A DNA stretch of 64,000 nucleotides, taken from contig NZ_CP006877.1 of the NCBI RefSeq assembly GCF_000816845.1, positions 3,605,001 through 3,669,000 on the forward strand, read 5' to 3'. Shown here piece by piece: positions 27,374-36,397 of this stretch. The notes under the pieces are model-generated. The model was given only the letters and a program-made list of their open reading frames with translations, searched no databases and was not told the DNA's origin. A program made the translations under genes and the position numbers. Numbering within the stretch: position 1 is the first letter of the stretch; every line of letters starts with the position of its first letter. The stretch is from Rhizobium gallicum bv. gallicum R602sp (lineage in GTDB: Bacteria; Pseudomonadota; Alphaproteobacteria; Rhizobiales; Rhizobiaceae).

Positions 27374-28236
27374 CCGGCTTCCCACCCCAGTATCGCCCGT
27401 TTGCGGGTGAGACCCCAATGGTAGCCCGTCAAGTCGCCATTTTTCCCGAGCGCACGGTGGCATGGCACAACGAAGGAGATCGGATTGCGTCCAATCGCAG
27501 CACCGACTGCACGCGATGCCGTCGGCTGGCCGATATCTTTAGCGATGTCCGAATAAGTCATCGCTTTGCCAAGCGGAATCTTCAAAAGACTCTCCCAGAC
27601 GCGGACCTGAAAATCCGTGCCGATGAGCACGACGCGCAAAGGCTGGTCTGCAGACCACTTTCCGGGCTCGAAAATGCGCTCTGCATAAGGCGTGGTTGCC
27701 TGCCGATCCTCGACATATTGGGCATTCGGCCAGCGGCACGTCATGTCTTCGAAACAGGCGGCCTCGTCGCCGAGATCGCTGAAGGCAAGGCCTGCAAGGC
27801 CGCGATCGGTGGCCATGACCAGCGCGACGCCGAAGGGCGACTGATGGAAGCCGTAGCGGATCGTCAGGCCGCCGCCCTTTGCCTTCCACTCACCGGGCGA
27901 CATGGCCTCATGGGTGACGAAGAGATCGTGAAGACGGCTTGGACCGGAAAGGCCCACCTCGATCGAAGTTTCAAGCAGCGGCATGTCTTCATTGCGCAGC
28001 AACCGCTTGGCATGATCGAGCGTGACTGCCTGCAGGAAGGCCTTGGGCGAAAGCCCGGCCCAGCGGGTAAAGGTCTTTTGAAGCTGCGTCGGCGACTGGT
28101 TGAGCCGCGCGGCAATCGCCTCCAGCGACGGCTGGTCGCGATAGTCCTCGGTGATAAGTTCGATGACCTGACGGACGGTCTCGTAGTCCGGACCCTCCGG
28201 CGTCGTGTCTCTGTTCAGATTGGCGATCATATTCAT
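27364..28236 (-). CDS. AraC-type DNA-binding domain fused to O6-methylguanine-DNA methyltransferase (Ada-like, lacking the zinc domain)
   Basis: A 290-residue fusion. Residues about 18-120 form an AraC-like double helix-turn-helix. Residues 125-290 are an alkylguanine-DNA alkyltransferase with the acceptor Cys 259 in FVVPCHR and the helix-turn-helix segment TASRAVGAAIGRNP. It should directly reverse O6-alkylguanine. Classical Ada has an N-terminal zinc domain with a second methyl-accepting Cys, and that part is absent here. The usual methylphosphotriester switch is therefore missing and the regulatory role is uncertain. AAGGAG lies 7 bp before ATG 28236. It overlaps the SorC gene convergently by 10 bp. 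Confidence 0.88.
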   Translation of the reverse strand: MNMIANLNRDTTPEGPDYETVRQVIELITEDYRDQPSLEAIAARLNQSPTQLQKTFTRWAGLSPKAFLQAVTLDHAKRLLRNEDMPLLETSIEVGLSGPSRLHDLFVTHEAMSPGEWKAKGGGLTIRYGFHQSPFGVALVMATDRGLAGLAFSDLGDEAACFEDMTCRWPNAQYVEDRQATTPYAERIFEPGKWSADQPLRVVLIGTDFQVRVWESLLKIPLGKAMTYSDIAKDIGQPTASRAVGAAIGRNPISFVVPCHRALGKNGDLTGYHWGLTRKRAILGWEAGQA

Positions 28237-28305
28237 CGTTCTTCTCCTTGTAACAAGGAGATAGTCAAGGGGAGCATCGCAAGCCACCCGTTTCTTGCGC
28301 AACGT

Positions 28306-28803
28306 CTAAATACGCTGCTTGACTGTCGCCAGCGCTCCTTTGAAGGCCTTGGCAAAGCTTTCGCGATCATCCGGATTGAGGAAGGAGCCGATATCCGTCC
28401 TCCGGCCCTCGCCGAAAATATGCATGGACAGAATGCCGATTTCCTGGTGGCGGCGGACGAGGAAACGCGCCCAGAAGGGATTGAAGTGATGCTCCACCAT
28501 GCGTCCGGAAGGCGCGAACTTGCGGATCGCGACATCTGTGCGCGAAACGGTCACTTCCTCGCGCGCCTTGCCGGAGCGATAGTTGAGCCAGAAGGCACCG
28601 TAGAGCAACGCGAAATCCAGCCCGAAGAAGAAGCCGATCGGCCAAGCGCCTGTTATGACGAAGAATATCCCATAGATGAAACAGACGGCACCGGAAATCA
28701 AAAGCAGCACCCTGAAACCCTTGCGGCCGAGCGACCGGTAAGGGAAAAGTTCGGCTGCAAAAACAGGCTGTTCGTTCGCCCGCCCGGCGTTGCTTTCCGT
28801 CAT
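28306..28803 (-). CDS. DUF2244 family membrane protein
   Basis: A 165-residue protein with a short hydrophilic N-terminus, the family segment AELFPYRSLGRKGFRVLLLI, two membrane helices (about 28-75), then a soluble domain beginning with the basic EVTVSRTDVAIRKFAPSGR and ending with DDRESFAKAFKGAL. This arrangement identifies DUF2244, whose function is unknown. Its ATG at 28803 overlaps, on the opposite strand, a possible ATG (28802) for nth. The two genes are divergent with essentially no intergenic DNA, so at least one promoter must lie inside the other gene. Confidence 0.85.
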   Translation of the reverse strand: MTESNAGRANEQPVFAAELFPYRSLGRKGFRVLLLISGAVCFIYGIFFVITGAWPIGFFFGLDFALLYGAFWLNYRSGKAREEVTVSRTDVAIRKFAPSGRMVEHHFNPFWARFLVRRHQEIGILSMHIFGEGRRTDIGSFLNPDDRESFAKAFKGALATVKQRI

Positions 28804-28825
28804 GGCTGATGAGTATAGATTGTCG

Positions 28826-29605
28826 ATGCCCGATCCGAAACTCAAATCCGTCCGCAAAACATCGCAAAAATCGAAAGTGATCACCCGCCGCAAGGCCGTC
28901 CCGGTGCGCACCGCGTATTCGCAAGCCGAGCGCGAGGAGATATTCCGCCGCTTCTCGATCCAGCGGCCGGAACCCAGAGGCGAGCTGGCACACACCAATC
29001 CGTTCACGCTCGTCGTTGCCGTGGCACTCTCCGCCCAGGCGACGGATGCCGGTGTCAACAAGGCGACGCGGGCGCTTTTCAAGGTAGCAGATACGCCGGA
29101 GAAGATGTTGGCGCTCGGCGAGGAACGCCTTCGCGACTACATCAGGACGATCGGCCTTTACCGCAACAAGGCGAAGAACGTCATGGCGCTCTCGCAAATG
29201 CTGGTCGATGAATTCGGCGGCGAGGTTCCGCAGAAGCGCGAGGAACTCGTGCGCCTGCCGGGCGTCGGCCGCAAGACAGCGAACGTGGTTCTGTCGATGG
29301 CCTTCGGCCAGGCGACGATGGCGGTGGACACGCACATCTTCCGCATCGCCAATCGCATCAAGCTGGCGCCGGGAAAGACACCGGACGAGGTCGAGGACCG
29401 CCTGATGAAGGTGATCCCCGGTCACTACCTTTATCATGCCCACCACTGGCTGATCCTGCACGGCCGCTACACGTGCAAGGCGCGCCGCCCGGAATGCGAG
29501 CGCTGCGTGATCGCCGATCTCTGCAAATCGCCGGAAAAGAGCTGCGACATACCGGCGCCGCTGGTCGAACTGCCGCCGCAGGTGATCGGCGAGGCCGTCG
29601 AATAG
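28826..29605 (+). CDS. nth: Endonuclease III (DNA glycosylase/AP lyase)
   Basis: Base-excision repair enzyme removing oxidised pyrimidines. With ATG 28826 it is 259 residues. It has the helix-hairpin-helix LPGVGRKTANVV (catalytic Lys 150), the catalytic Asp 168 in VDTHIFRIANR, and a complete C-terminal [4Fe-4S] set with spacing C-x6-C-x2-C-x5-C (Cys 217, 224, 227, 233). A basic leader of about 30 residues precedes the fold, longer than in E. coli. The start is uncertain: ATG 28802 is also in frame and neither has a good ribosome site. Confidence 0.95.
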   Translation: MPDPKLKSVRKTSQKSKVITRRKAVPVRTAYSQAEREEIFRRFSIQRPEPRGELAHTNPFTLVVAVALSAQATDAGVNKATRALFKVADTPEKMLALGEERLRDYIRTIGLYRNKAKNVMALSQMLVDEFGGEVPQKREELVRLPGVGRKTANVVLSMAFGQATMAVDTHIFRIANRIKLAPGKTPDEVEDRLMKVIPGHYLYHAHHWLILHGRYTCKARRPECERCVIADLCKSPEKSCDIPAPLVELPPQVIGEAVE

Positions 29606-29632
29606 CCGAACAATCGGCCTCCTCGAACTGAC

Positions 29633-30346
29633 CTACCGGTGAAAACCGAGATCCCGTTGGGAAATCAGCTTGTAGAGATGAACCATCATGCCCGCCGCAA
29701 AAAGCGGCGTCAGCAGATTGAGAAAGGGGATGGCCAGGAAAGCGGCGATCACCAAACCGCCGAGAAAGACGGTAGAAGCGTGCTTTGCCCTGAAGAGCCG
29801 GGCCTCCTGCGGAGAACGGAAGCGCATGGCGGCGAATTCGAAAAATTCCCGGCCGAGCAGATAACCGTTCACCAGGAAGAAGGCAATCAGGTTCACGCCC
29901 GGGATGAAGAGCAGGAGAAGAGCGACAATATTGCCGGCGATCACCACGCCCAGGAACTTGAGTGAACTCGCGATTGCCGGGGCGATCGGCATCGCCGTCC
30001 CCGGGGTATCCTCGGGATAATCCCGCTTCTCCACCACTTCCGCCACGTCATCGAGAAAAAGGCCGGCAATCAACGCCGTCACGGGCGACAGCAGCAGCGC
30101 CAAGGCCAAGGCAAGACCGATGCTTGCGAGAATAACAAAGACGAAGCTCAGCCAGCCGGCCCAATCCGGAATTTCCGGAAAGAAGCCCGCGATCCACGGA
30201 AATAGCAAAGTCATGAACAGGCCTCGCAGCACGAACCAGAGCCCAATGAGAACCAGGATCGTAAGCCCCAGCACCTTCCAGAAAACAGACCGGGTTTCAG
30301 GTGCAAAAAGGTTGAAAAACGCAAGGCGCGCGGCATCGAGGATCAT
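29633..30346 (-). CDS. EI24/CysZ-like integral membrane protein
   Basis: A 237-residue protein with four to six helices. It starts MILDAARLAFFNLF, then a membrane segment near residues 24-46. A double hydrophobic block around 70-100 follows, then DDVAEVVEKRDYPEDTPG, and NGYLLGREFFEFAAMRF, which is the conserved EI24-domain signature. Related CysZ proteins mediate sulfate entry for cysteine synthesis, but no cys gene is nearby, so this is a family call only. ATG 30346 is preferred because GGAG is 9 bp upstream; ATG 30376 is an alternative adding ten residues. Confidence 0.82.
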   Translation of the reverse strand: MILDAARLAFFNLFAPETRSVFWKVLGLTILVLIGLWFVLRGLFMTLLFPWIAGFFPEIPDWAGWLSFVFVILASIGLALALALLLSPVTALIAGLFLDDVAEVVEKRDYPEDTPGTAMPIAPAIASSLKFLGVVIAGNIVALLLLFIPGVNLIAFFLVNGYLLGREFFEFAAMRFRSPQEARLFRAKHASTVFLGGLVIAAFLAIPFLNLLTPLFAAGMMVHLYKLISQRDLGFHR

Positions 30347-30435
30347 TCTTCGCATCTCCAGGTTATATCTGCGCATGTAGGAATCTCAACGCCCGACGGC
30401 AAGTCGAAATAAAACTACATGCAACGATGGAAAAC

Positions 30436-30469
30436 TTGTCTAAAATAACACACTAATATATAGTCTATA
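30436..30469 (+). promoter_or_regulatory. Probable promoter of the rpiR gene with a dyad over the -10
   Basis: TTGTCT (30436-30441) and TATAGT (30459-30464) are separated by 17 bp in an unusually AT-rich stretch. TATAG-T-CTATA (30459-30469) is a perfect short palindrome covering the -10, which could be an autoregulatory site. Confidence 0.55.
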
Positions 30470-30579
30470 GTATTCGATATAAACTTGAGCCTAGGACGCA
30501 GCTTCCGGAAATAGTTGCAACGGCAAGTCTCGCCAATAGCGCATCCGCGAATTGCCTCTGGGAAGTCAGGGAGGCTGAT

Positions 30580-31434
30580 GTGGAAGACTTTGTTCAGAAG
30601 CTCAGACACTATGTGAAGTCAGGCACGCCGGCCGAGCGCAGAATTGCGAAGTATTTTACCGAGCATCTGAACGACCTTCCCTTCGAGACCGCTGCCTCCG
30701 TGGCCGACAGGCTCGATCTAAGCCCGATGACGGTTGGCCGTTTTCTGCGCGCCCTCGGCTATCAGGGTCTCGACAGCGTCAAAGTCCATTTCCGTGAAAC
30801 CGCAGTCACCTCTCCTGTCCAGCTTCAAAATTCGCTCAACGAGTTGCAGACCGACGCCTCGGAAGGAAAATCGCTTGCCTTGCTCGTCACCGAGCAGATC
30901 CAGGCACTGCACCACATCTACCATCTGACCGCACAGACGCATTGGGCCGAAGCCGTCGCGATGATTGGCATGGCGCGCGAAGTTTTCATTGCAACGCATG
31001 TACGGCTCGCGGGCTTCGCGACGCATTTCGCCCACCGGCTGACACGGTCGCGCGATGGCGTCCACGCACTGGACGGTTCGGCAAACCGCTTCGCCGAACT
31101 CTTCGCTCGCCCGAGCGGCGAAGGCGCCCTCTTGATCATCATCGATTGCCGACGCTTCGGCAAAGCGCGTCTGTTGGCGCGAACCGCGCGGCGCTATGGC
31201 TACAAGGTCGTGCTGATCACAACGGAAAACAGCGACTGGCTGCCCGACCAATCCAACGTCATGCTGGCGCTTCCGCCTGCCCGCTCGCCCGACGAGGACA
31301 ACCTTCCTCCGTTGATCGCTCTTCTCGACTGTCTGTCGGAATCCGTCATTGCCGCCGCAGGCGAAGAGGCGCTCGCACGCCGGCGGCGAATGTCGGAATT
31401 CGGCACCATTCTCGGAGAAAGCGGCAATCGCTAG
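30580..31434 (+). CDS. RpiR/MurR family transcriptional regulator
   Basis: A 284-residue protein. Residues 1-75 are the RpiR helix-turn-helix (TAASVADRLDLSPMTVGRFL), and an SIS sugar-phosphate isomerase-like domain follows from about 120 to 260. GTG 30580 has GGGAGG 5 bp upstream. Its stop codon and that of the FGGY kinase overlap in the shared CTAG at 31431-31434, so the two genes are convergent with no space between. The kinase/polyol operon is the natural target, but this is inference. Confidence 0.88.
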   Translation: MEDFVQKLRHYVKSGTPAERRIAKYFTEHLNDLPFETAASVADRLDLSPMTVGRFLRALGYQGLDSVKVHFRETAVTSPVQLQNSLNELQTDASEGKSLALLVTEQIQALHHIYHLTAQTHWAEAVAMIGMAREVFIATHVRLAGFATHFAHRLTRSRDGVHALDGSANRFAELFARPSGEGALLIIIDCRRFGKARLLARTARRYGYKVVLITTENSDWLPDQSNVMLALPPARSPDEDNLPPLIALLDCLSESVIAAAGEEALARRRRMSEFGTILGESGNR

Positions 31435-33014
31435 CTTATCGCGTCCAGTTCGGCGCGATGGCGATACATCGCGAGAAACCGCCGGTATTCGCGATCATAC
31501 AGAGCCTGCTTTGTCGCGTCCGGCGCACGCTCTTCACCGCCGGGATACATTGCCACGCCGGCCGTCGTGAGATCCTTATGTAAGCCACAGGCAACAGAAG
31601 CCCCGATCGCAGTGCCCAGCAACACCGCCTCGTTCATCTTCGGAACGACGACCCTGCAGCCTGTCGCATCCGAGTAAAGCTCCATCAGCACGGGGTTCTT
31701 TACATGCCCGCCCGCAACATGCAGCGTGTCCGGCACATAACCGTATTCCTTCATCTTTTCGAGAATATGCCGGATGCCGAGCGCAATGCCGACGGCCGTA
31801 CGCCAGTAGAGCGCGCAAAGGCCGTCGAATGACGTATCGAGCGTCAGCCCGCTGATAGTGCCGACGGCGTGCGGATCGGCAAGAGGCGACCGGTTGCCGT
31901 GGAAATCCGGCAGCACGAAGATGCGCGAGCCGAGCGTGTCGCCGTCTTCGGCCCGCAATTGCGCAATGCGGGAGACGATCTTCTGATGCAATGCGGCGGT
32001 GGGCTCGCCCCCGGCGGCATGCATACGCACGATATGCTCGAGCAACGCACCCGTCGCCGATTGACCGGCTTCAACAAGCCACGAATCGTGAAAGACGACC
32101 TCGTAGTACGGTCCCCACATGCCATGGCTTGGCTTTCGATCGCGGGAGAACGAAATGATGCAGCTCGAGGTTCCCGCAATGAGCGCCAACTGACGCTCAA
32201 GCTGCGCTGGGTCGGCCGCATAGCCGGCAAGCGTGCCGAGCGCGCCCGCATAGGCGTCGATCAGGCCTGCCGAAACGTGGCAATCCGTCGTGAGCCCGAG
32301 TGCTGATGCGGTCTCCTGGGTGAGCGTGCCGACGCTAGTGCCGACCGGTGCTGTCTCGTCGGGTAGATGGCCGCGCTCCTGCAGGTCTTCCAGACCGATC
32401 TGCGCGAGAAAATCCCGCTGCCAGCCCTTTTCCTTGTGCGCCAGATAATTCCACTTCGCCGTCAGCGTGCTGCGCGAACGGGCAAGCGAGCCCGTCGCCT
32501 TCCATGTCATGAAGTCGGCAAGATCGAAGAAATAACCGGCATTCATCCAGGTGCCAGGCAGTTTCTTCTTCAGCCACATCAGCTTTGGCATCTCCATCTC
32601 CGGCGACATGAAATGCCCGCAATGATCGAGAACCGCATGGCCGGTTGCCGTGCAGAAATCAGCTTCGTTCAACGCCCTGTGGTCGAGCCAGACGATCGTG
32701 TCGAAGCGCCTCTCGCCCCCGGTCGAGACGCTGATCTGCCCACCATCGACATCGCGGACGACGAGCGAGCATGTGCCGTCGAAGCCGATCGCACCGACAG
32801 ACGCAGGAGCTGCGCCCGATTGTTCCATCGCCTTGCGAACGACGATGCACACCGCAGACCAGATGTTTTCGGAATCATGTTCGGCATGATTTTCACGCGG
32901 CCTATTCATGATGATCGGATGTTCGGCCTTTCCGAGCAGGCGACCGCGGGCATCGAACACACCGGCACGCGCGCTGCCGGTGCCGACATCCACCGCAACC
33001 ACATGATCATGCAT
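31431..33014 (-). CDS. FGGY-family pentulose kinase (D-ribulokinase-like)
   Basis: A 527-residue ATP-dependent kinase. The N-terminus has the phosphate loop VAVDVGTGSARAGVFD. The middle contains WLDHRALNEAD, and the C-terminal half has HVAGGHVKNPVLMELYSDAT, the second ATP site. Its length and N-terminus resemble the ribulokinase/YDR109C branch more than XylB, so the substrate is likelier D-ribulose or a related ketopentose than D-xylulose. The HAD stop and its ATG share one base (TGATG at 33012-33016), so translation is coupled. It is the last gene of the polyol operon and would trap a ketose produced by the upstream dehydrogenase. Confidence 0.87.
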   Translation of the reverse strand: MHDHVVAVDVGTGSARAGVFDARGRLLGKAEHPIIMNRPRENHAEHDSENIWSAVCIVVRKAMEQSGAAPASVGAIGFDGTCSLVVRDVDGGQISVSTGGERRFDTIVWLDHRALNEADFCTATGHAVLDHCGHFMSPEMEMPKLMWLKKKLPGTWMNAGYFFDLADFMTWKATGSLARSRSTLTAKWNYLAHKEKGWQRDFLAQIGLEDLQERGHLPDETAPVGTSVGTLTQETASALGLTTDCHVSAGLIDAYAGALGTLAGYAADPAQLERQLALIAGTSSCIISFSRDRKPSHGMWGPYYEVVFHDSWLVEAGQSATGALLEHIVRMHAAGGEPTAALHQKIVSRIAQLRAEDGDTLGSRIFVLPDFHGNRSPLADPHAVGTISGLTLDTSFDGLCALYWRTAVGIALGIRHILEKMKEYGYVPDTLHVAGGHVKNPVLMELYSDATGCRVVVPKMNEAVLLGTAIGASVACGLHKDLTTAGVAMYPGGEERAPDATKQALYDREYRRFLAMYRHRAELDAIS

Positions 33015-33703
33015 CAAGGGCAGGCCCCATCCAGCTTTTGTTTCTGGATAAGGTGTATCAAATCCGGCATTGCGTCAAACACGCGTTCCGGCGAAAGCCG
33101 CTCGAGTTCGGCACGATAACCTGCAAAATTGGCATGCGACCCGCCGGTAAAGGCAAAGACCGTCATGCCTGCGGCCTGGGCTGCCTCGATCCCCGCCGGG
33201 CTGTCTTCGATTACGAGGCAGTCCTCCGGATCGACCTGCATTTCGCGGGCCGCATGCAGGAAGAGGTCCGGCGCCGGCTTTCCATTCTTCACCATCGAGG
33301 CGCTGAAGATGTTCGGTAGCTTGTCGATAAGGCCGGTGACGGTGAGCGACAGCCTGATGCGCTCGACCTGGCTGGACGAAGCGACGCAGCACGGGATGTC
33401 GAGCGCGTCGATTGTCGCACCTATGCCTTCGATCGGCCTCAGTTCTTTCCTGAATCGCGAATAGAGATTGGTGCGGATGCGCTCGAGAAACTCGTCGCCG
33501 GCATGCACCTGATATTCGCTCTTCATCGTTTCGATGACGGTCGCTAGGCTCTTGCCGAGGAATCGCCCATAGACCTCCTCCTCGGTGATCGGCACTCCGA
33601 GGTCGTTCATCGCCTCGACGAGCACGCTGACGGAGATCGGCTCGCTATCGACAAGGACACCGTCACAATCGAAAATGACCAGGCGTGTTTCAGAATTAGC
33701 CAT
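33014..33703 (-). CDS. HAD superfamily hydrolase (beta-phosphoglucomutase/phosphatase-like)
   Basis: A 229-residue cytoplasmic phosphatase. HAD motif I is FDCDGVLVDSEP (nucleophile Asp near 12), motif II is VASSSQ near 110, motif III Lys lies in KNGKPAPD, and motif IV is CLVIEDSPAGIEAA. The alpha-helical cap resembles that of sugar-phosphate phosphatases. ATG 33703 is used; three codons earlier an in-frame start is possible. Position between mtlK and the pentulose kinase suggests it removes a toxic or dead-end sugar phosphate in polyol catabolism, but its substrate is not shown. Confidence 0.9.
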   Translation of the reverse strand: MANSETRLVIFDCDGVLVDSEPISVSVLVEAMNDLGVPITEEEVYGRFLGKSLATVIETMKSEYQVHAGDEFLERIRTNLYSRFRKELRPIEGIGATIDALDIPCCVASSSQVERIRLSLTVTGLIDKLPNIFSASMVKNGKPAPDLFLHAAREMQVDPEDCLVIEDSPAGIEAAQAAGMTVFAFTGGSHANFAGYRAELERLSPERVFDAMPDLIHLIQKQKLDGACP

Positions 33704-33764
33704 GAAGACCAACCAGAGTTCCGTTCGGGCGCGTTATCGGCTCGCGCATGCGCAAGCCGGATCA

Positions 33765-33787
33765 ATGGCGGCAGGAATTGCCGCCAT
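33765..33787. other. Intra-operon stem-loop between mtlK and the HAD gene
   Basis: ATGGCGGCA (33765-33773) pairs perfectly with TGCCGCCAT (33779-33787) around a 5-nt loop. No T-tract follows on the transcribed strand, so a role in mRNA processing or stability is more likely than termination. It is 9 bp from the mtlK stop. Confidence 0.6.
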
Positions 33788-33796
33788 GTTGATTTC

Positions 33797-35278
33797 CTAC
33801 ACTGCAAGCTTGCCGTCGAGATAGAGCTGCAAGGTCGCGCGGGTGCCCTTTTCCCACGCTGTTTTCAGGGCATGCGCAAAACGCTTGCAGAACAACTCCG
33901 ATTGCGACACCTCGCCGAAAATGTCGTCGAAGACGAGGAACGCCGCCGGATCGTCCTTTGCCCTCAGCGCGGCGGCATGGAGCCGGTCGGCACTAGCATC
34001 GTTGAAAACGATCTTTTTGCCGCTGTCGGTCGTGCCCGCGAAGTAACGGCACCAGAGAGCCGAAACCAGCGAAAGACCGACGACGTCCTTGCCCTGGCGC
34101 AGATTGTCGAGCGTGGATGGCAGGATAAATTTCGGCTGACGGTTCGAACCGTCCTGGGCCAGGCGCGGGATCGTGTCGGCGATCTTCGGGTTCAGAAGTC
34201 GGCGTTCGATCAGCGCGAAATAATCCTTGAGCGAGGTATTCGGCACGGGCGGCACGATCGGGATGATCTCGTCGTTTTCGAGTTTGGCGAGGAACGCGCG
34301 GATCAGAGGCTCTTGCATCGCGTCATGCACGAAATGGATGTCCATCAACGCCGCCGGGTACGCGATCGCCGCATGGCCGCCATTGAGGATGCGTATCTTC
34401 ATATGCTCGTAAGGCGTGACATCCGGCACGAAGGTGACGCCGACTTTATCGAGCGCTGGCCGTCCGGCCGTAAACTTGTCTTCCAGCACCCACTGCTTGA
34501 ACTCTTCACAATAGACCGGCCAGTTGTCTTCAATACCGAAAGTATCCGTCAGCAAATCGATCTCGCGCTGGCCCGTTGCCGGCGTAATGCGATCAACCAT
34601 GGCGTTCGGGAAGGCGACATTCGCCTTGATCCACACGGCAAACGCCGGATCGGAAAGCTCCGCCATGCCCAAGACGGCGTTTCTGGTGACGGCACCGTTA
34701 TGCGGAATGTTGTCGCAGGACATAACGGTGAAGGGCACGATGCCCTTCTCCTTGCGTGTCTTGAGACCGGCAACGATAAGGCCAAAAACGGTTTTCGGCT
34801 CGGACGGGTTTTTTCCGTCCGCGACAATCGCCGGATTCGATGGATTGAATTTGCCGGACGCGTCGATGAAGTATCCGCCCTCGGTGATCGTCAGCGAGAC
34901 GATGCGGATAGCGGGATCGGCGAGTTTGGCGACGATGGCTCCGCAATCGCCGACCGGCAGGATGTCGACCATCGGCCCCGTGACACGCGCCGCCGTCTTG
35001 TTGTTGTCCTGCTCCACGACCGTCGTCAGGAAGTCCTGCGCTGCAAGCTTCTCGCGCATCGCGGCGTCGGAAGGCAGCATGCCTGCGCCGATGATGGCCC
35101 AGTCGTGATCCTTTCCTTGGTTGAAAAGGTCATCGAGGTAGATAGCCTGGTGGGCGCGGTGGAAATTGCCAACGCCGAAGTGCACGATGCCGGCCGTAAG
35201 CGACGCTCGGTCATAAGCCGGGATTTCGGCCGTTTTAGCCGCATCGGTAAGCGTTGCCAGCGATAATTTGCACGTCAT
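33797..35278 (-). CDS. mtlK: Mannitol 2-dehydrogenase
   Basis: NAD-dependent polyol dehydrogenase (long-chain, zinc-independent family) converting D-mannitol to D-fructose; family members also oxidise D-sorbitol or D-arabitol. The 493-residue length is typical. Features: an N-terminal VHFGVGNFHRAHQA nucleotide-binding segment, SLTITEGGYF, TVMSCDNIPHNG, and the catalytic K-x4-N-x2-H motif in KIRILNGGHAA (about 296-304). It lies downstream of smoK with a 102-bp gap that shows no gene, and upstream of the HAD and kinase genes in one leftward operon. Confidence 0.93.
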   Translation of the reverse strand: MTCKLSLATLTDAAKTAEIPAYDRASLTAGIVHFGVGNFHRAHQAIYLDDLFNQGKDHDWAIIGAGMLPSDAAMREKLAAQDFLTTVVEQDNNKTAARVTGPMVDILPVGDCGAIVAKLADPAIRIVSLTITEGGYFIDASGKFNPSNPAIVADGKNPSEPKTVFGLIVAGLKTRKEKGIVPFTVMSCDNIPHNGAVTRNAVLGMAELSDPAFAVWIKANVAFPNAMVDRITPATGQREIDLLTDTFGIEDNWPVYCEEFKQWVLEDKFTAGRPALDKVGVTFVPDVTPYEHMKIRILNGGHAAIAYPAALMDIHFVHDAMQEPLIRAFLAKLENDEIIPIVPPVPNTSLKDYFALIERRLLNPKIADTIPRLAQDGSNRQPKFILPSTLDNLRQGKDVVGLSLVSALWCRYFAGTTDSGKKIVFNDASADRLHAAALRAKDDPAAFLVFDDIFGEVSQSELFCKRFAHALKTAWEKGTRATLQLYLDGKLAV

Positions 35279-35380
35279 GTTTCAGTCCTCTTGAGGTCTT
35301 GCGAAGCGGATCTGCCGCTCTGCTCTCAGCAAACCGGACGCCTTGCCCGGCCTGCATTCTCACCCCGCCCGGCATTTGCC

Positions 35381-36379
35381 TCAGATGGCGAGGCCGCCCT
35401 CGTTGAATTTATGGATACGCGTCTTGTCCGCCGTCAGATAGACGGTGTCCCCGGCCTTCGCCGGGAAATCGCCGCCACCACGTGCCGTAACCGAGCCGAT
35501 ACCATCGACGTCGATATGCAGGAACGTGTCGGAGCCGAGATGCTCGGCGACGATGACCCTGCCCTTCCAGTCGCCGCTTTCGGTCGAAAGCAGCACATGC
35601 TCCGGACGCACGCCGATCGTATGCGCATTCAGCGCAGCCGCATTCTGACCGGTGATGAAATTCATCTTCGGCGAGCCGATGAAACCGGCAACGAAGAGAT
35701 TGCGTGGGCTCTTGTAGAGCTCCAGCGGCGAGCCCACCTGCTCGATGTTGCCGCGGTTCAACACGACGATCTTGTCGGCCATTGTCATGGCTTCCACCTG
35801 GTCGTGGGTGACGTAGACCATCGTCGTCTTCAGTTGTTGGTGCAGTTCGCTGATCTCGATGCGCATGTTGACGCGAAGTGCGGCATCGAGGTTCGATAGC
35901 GGCTCGTCGAAGAGGAAGGCAGATGGCTGGCGCACGATGGCGCGACCGATCGCGACTCGCTGCCGCTGGCCACCGGAAAGCTGGCGCGGCTTGCGCTCCA
36001 GATAATCCGTCAGGTTGAGCACGCGAGCGGCATCGCTTACCTTCCTGTCGATCTCGGTCTTGTCCATGCCCGCCATCTTCAATGGGAAGGCAATATTGTT
36101 GCGCACGCTCATATGCGGATAAAGCGCATAGGATTGGAACACCATCGCAAGCCCGCGCTCGGAGGGTGCCTTTTCGGTGGCGTCCTTGCCGTCGATGACG
36201 ATCTTGCCGCCGGAAACGTCCTCCAGCCCGGCGATCAGCCTGAGCAACGTGGACTTGCCGCAGCCCGACGGGCCGACGAAGACGACGAATTCGCCGTCCT
36301 GGATGTCGAGATCGATCGAAGGGATGACCTTGGCTTCGCCGAAGACCTTCGAAACGCTCTGAAGGGTAATGCTGCCCAT
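35381..36379 (-). CDS. smoK: Sorbitol/mannitol ABC transporter ATP-binding protein
   Basis: UgpC/MalK-type ATPase, 332 residues. Walker A is GPSGCGKST (about 36-44), signature [15 protein letters not shown], Walker [12 protein letters not shown], and H-loop [10 protein letters not shown]. The C-terminal TOBE region begins near [10 protein letters not shown]. It powers the CUT1 importer formed by SmoE, SmoF and SmoG. It is 18 bp after smoG and 102 bp before mtlK. Confidence 0.93.
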   Translation of the reverse strand: MGSITLQSVSKVFGEAKVIPSIDLDIQDGEFVVFVGPSGCGKSTLLRLIAGLEDVSGGKIVIDGKDATEKAPSERGLAMVFQSYALYPHMSVRNNIAFPLKMAGMDKTEIDRKVSDAARVLNLTDYLERKPRQLSGGQRQRVAIGRAIVRQPSAFLFDEPLSNLDAALRVNMRIEISELHQQLKTTMVYVTHDQVEAMTMADKIVVLNRGNIEQVGSPLELYKSPRNLFVAGFIGSPKMNFITGQNAAALNAHTIGVRPEHVLLSTESGDWKGRVIVAEHLGSDTFLHIDVDGIGSVTARGGGDFPAKAGDTVYLTADKTRIHKFNEGGLAI

Positions 36380-36397
36380 GTTTCTCTCCCTGATGTC

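Noticed and set aside
33872..35266. Plus-strand open frame of 464 codons opposite mtlK
   Set aside because: Antisense shadow of mtlK, which has the complete K-x4-N-x2-H motif.
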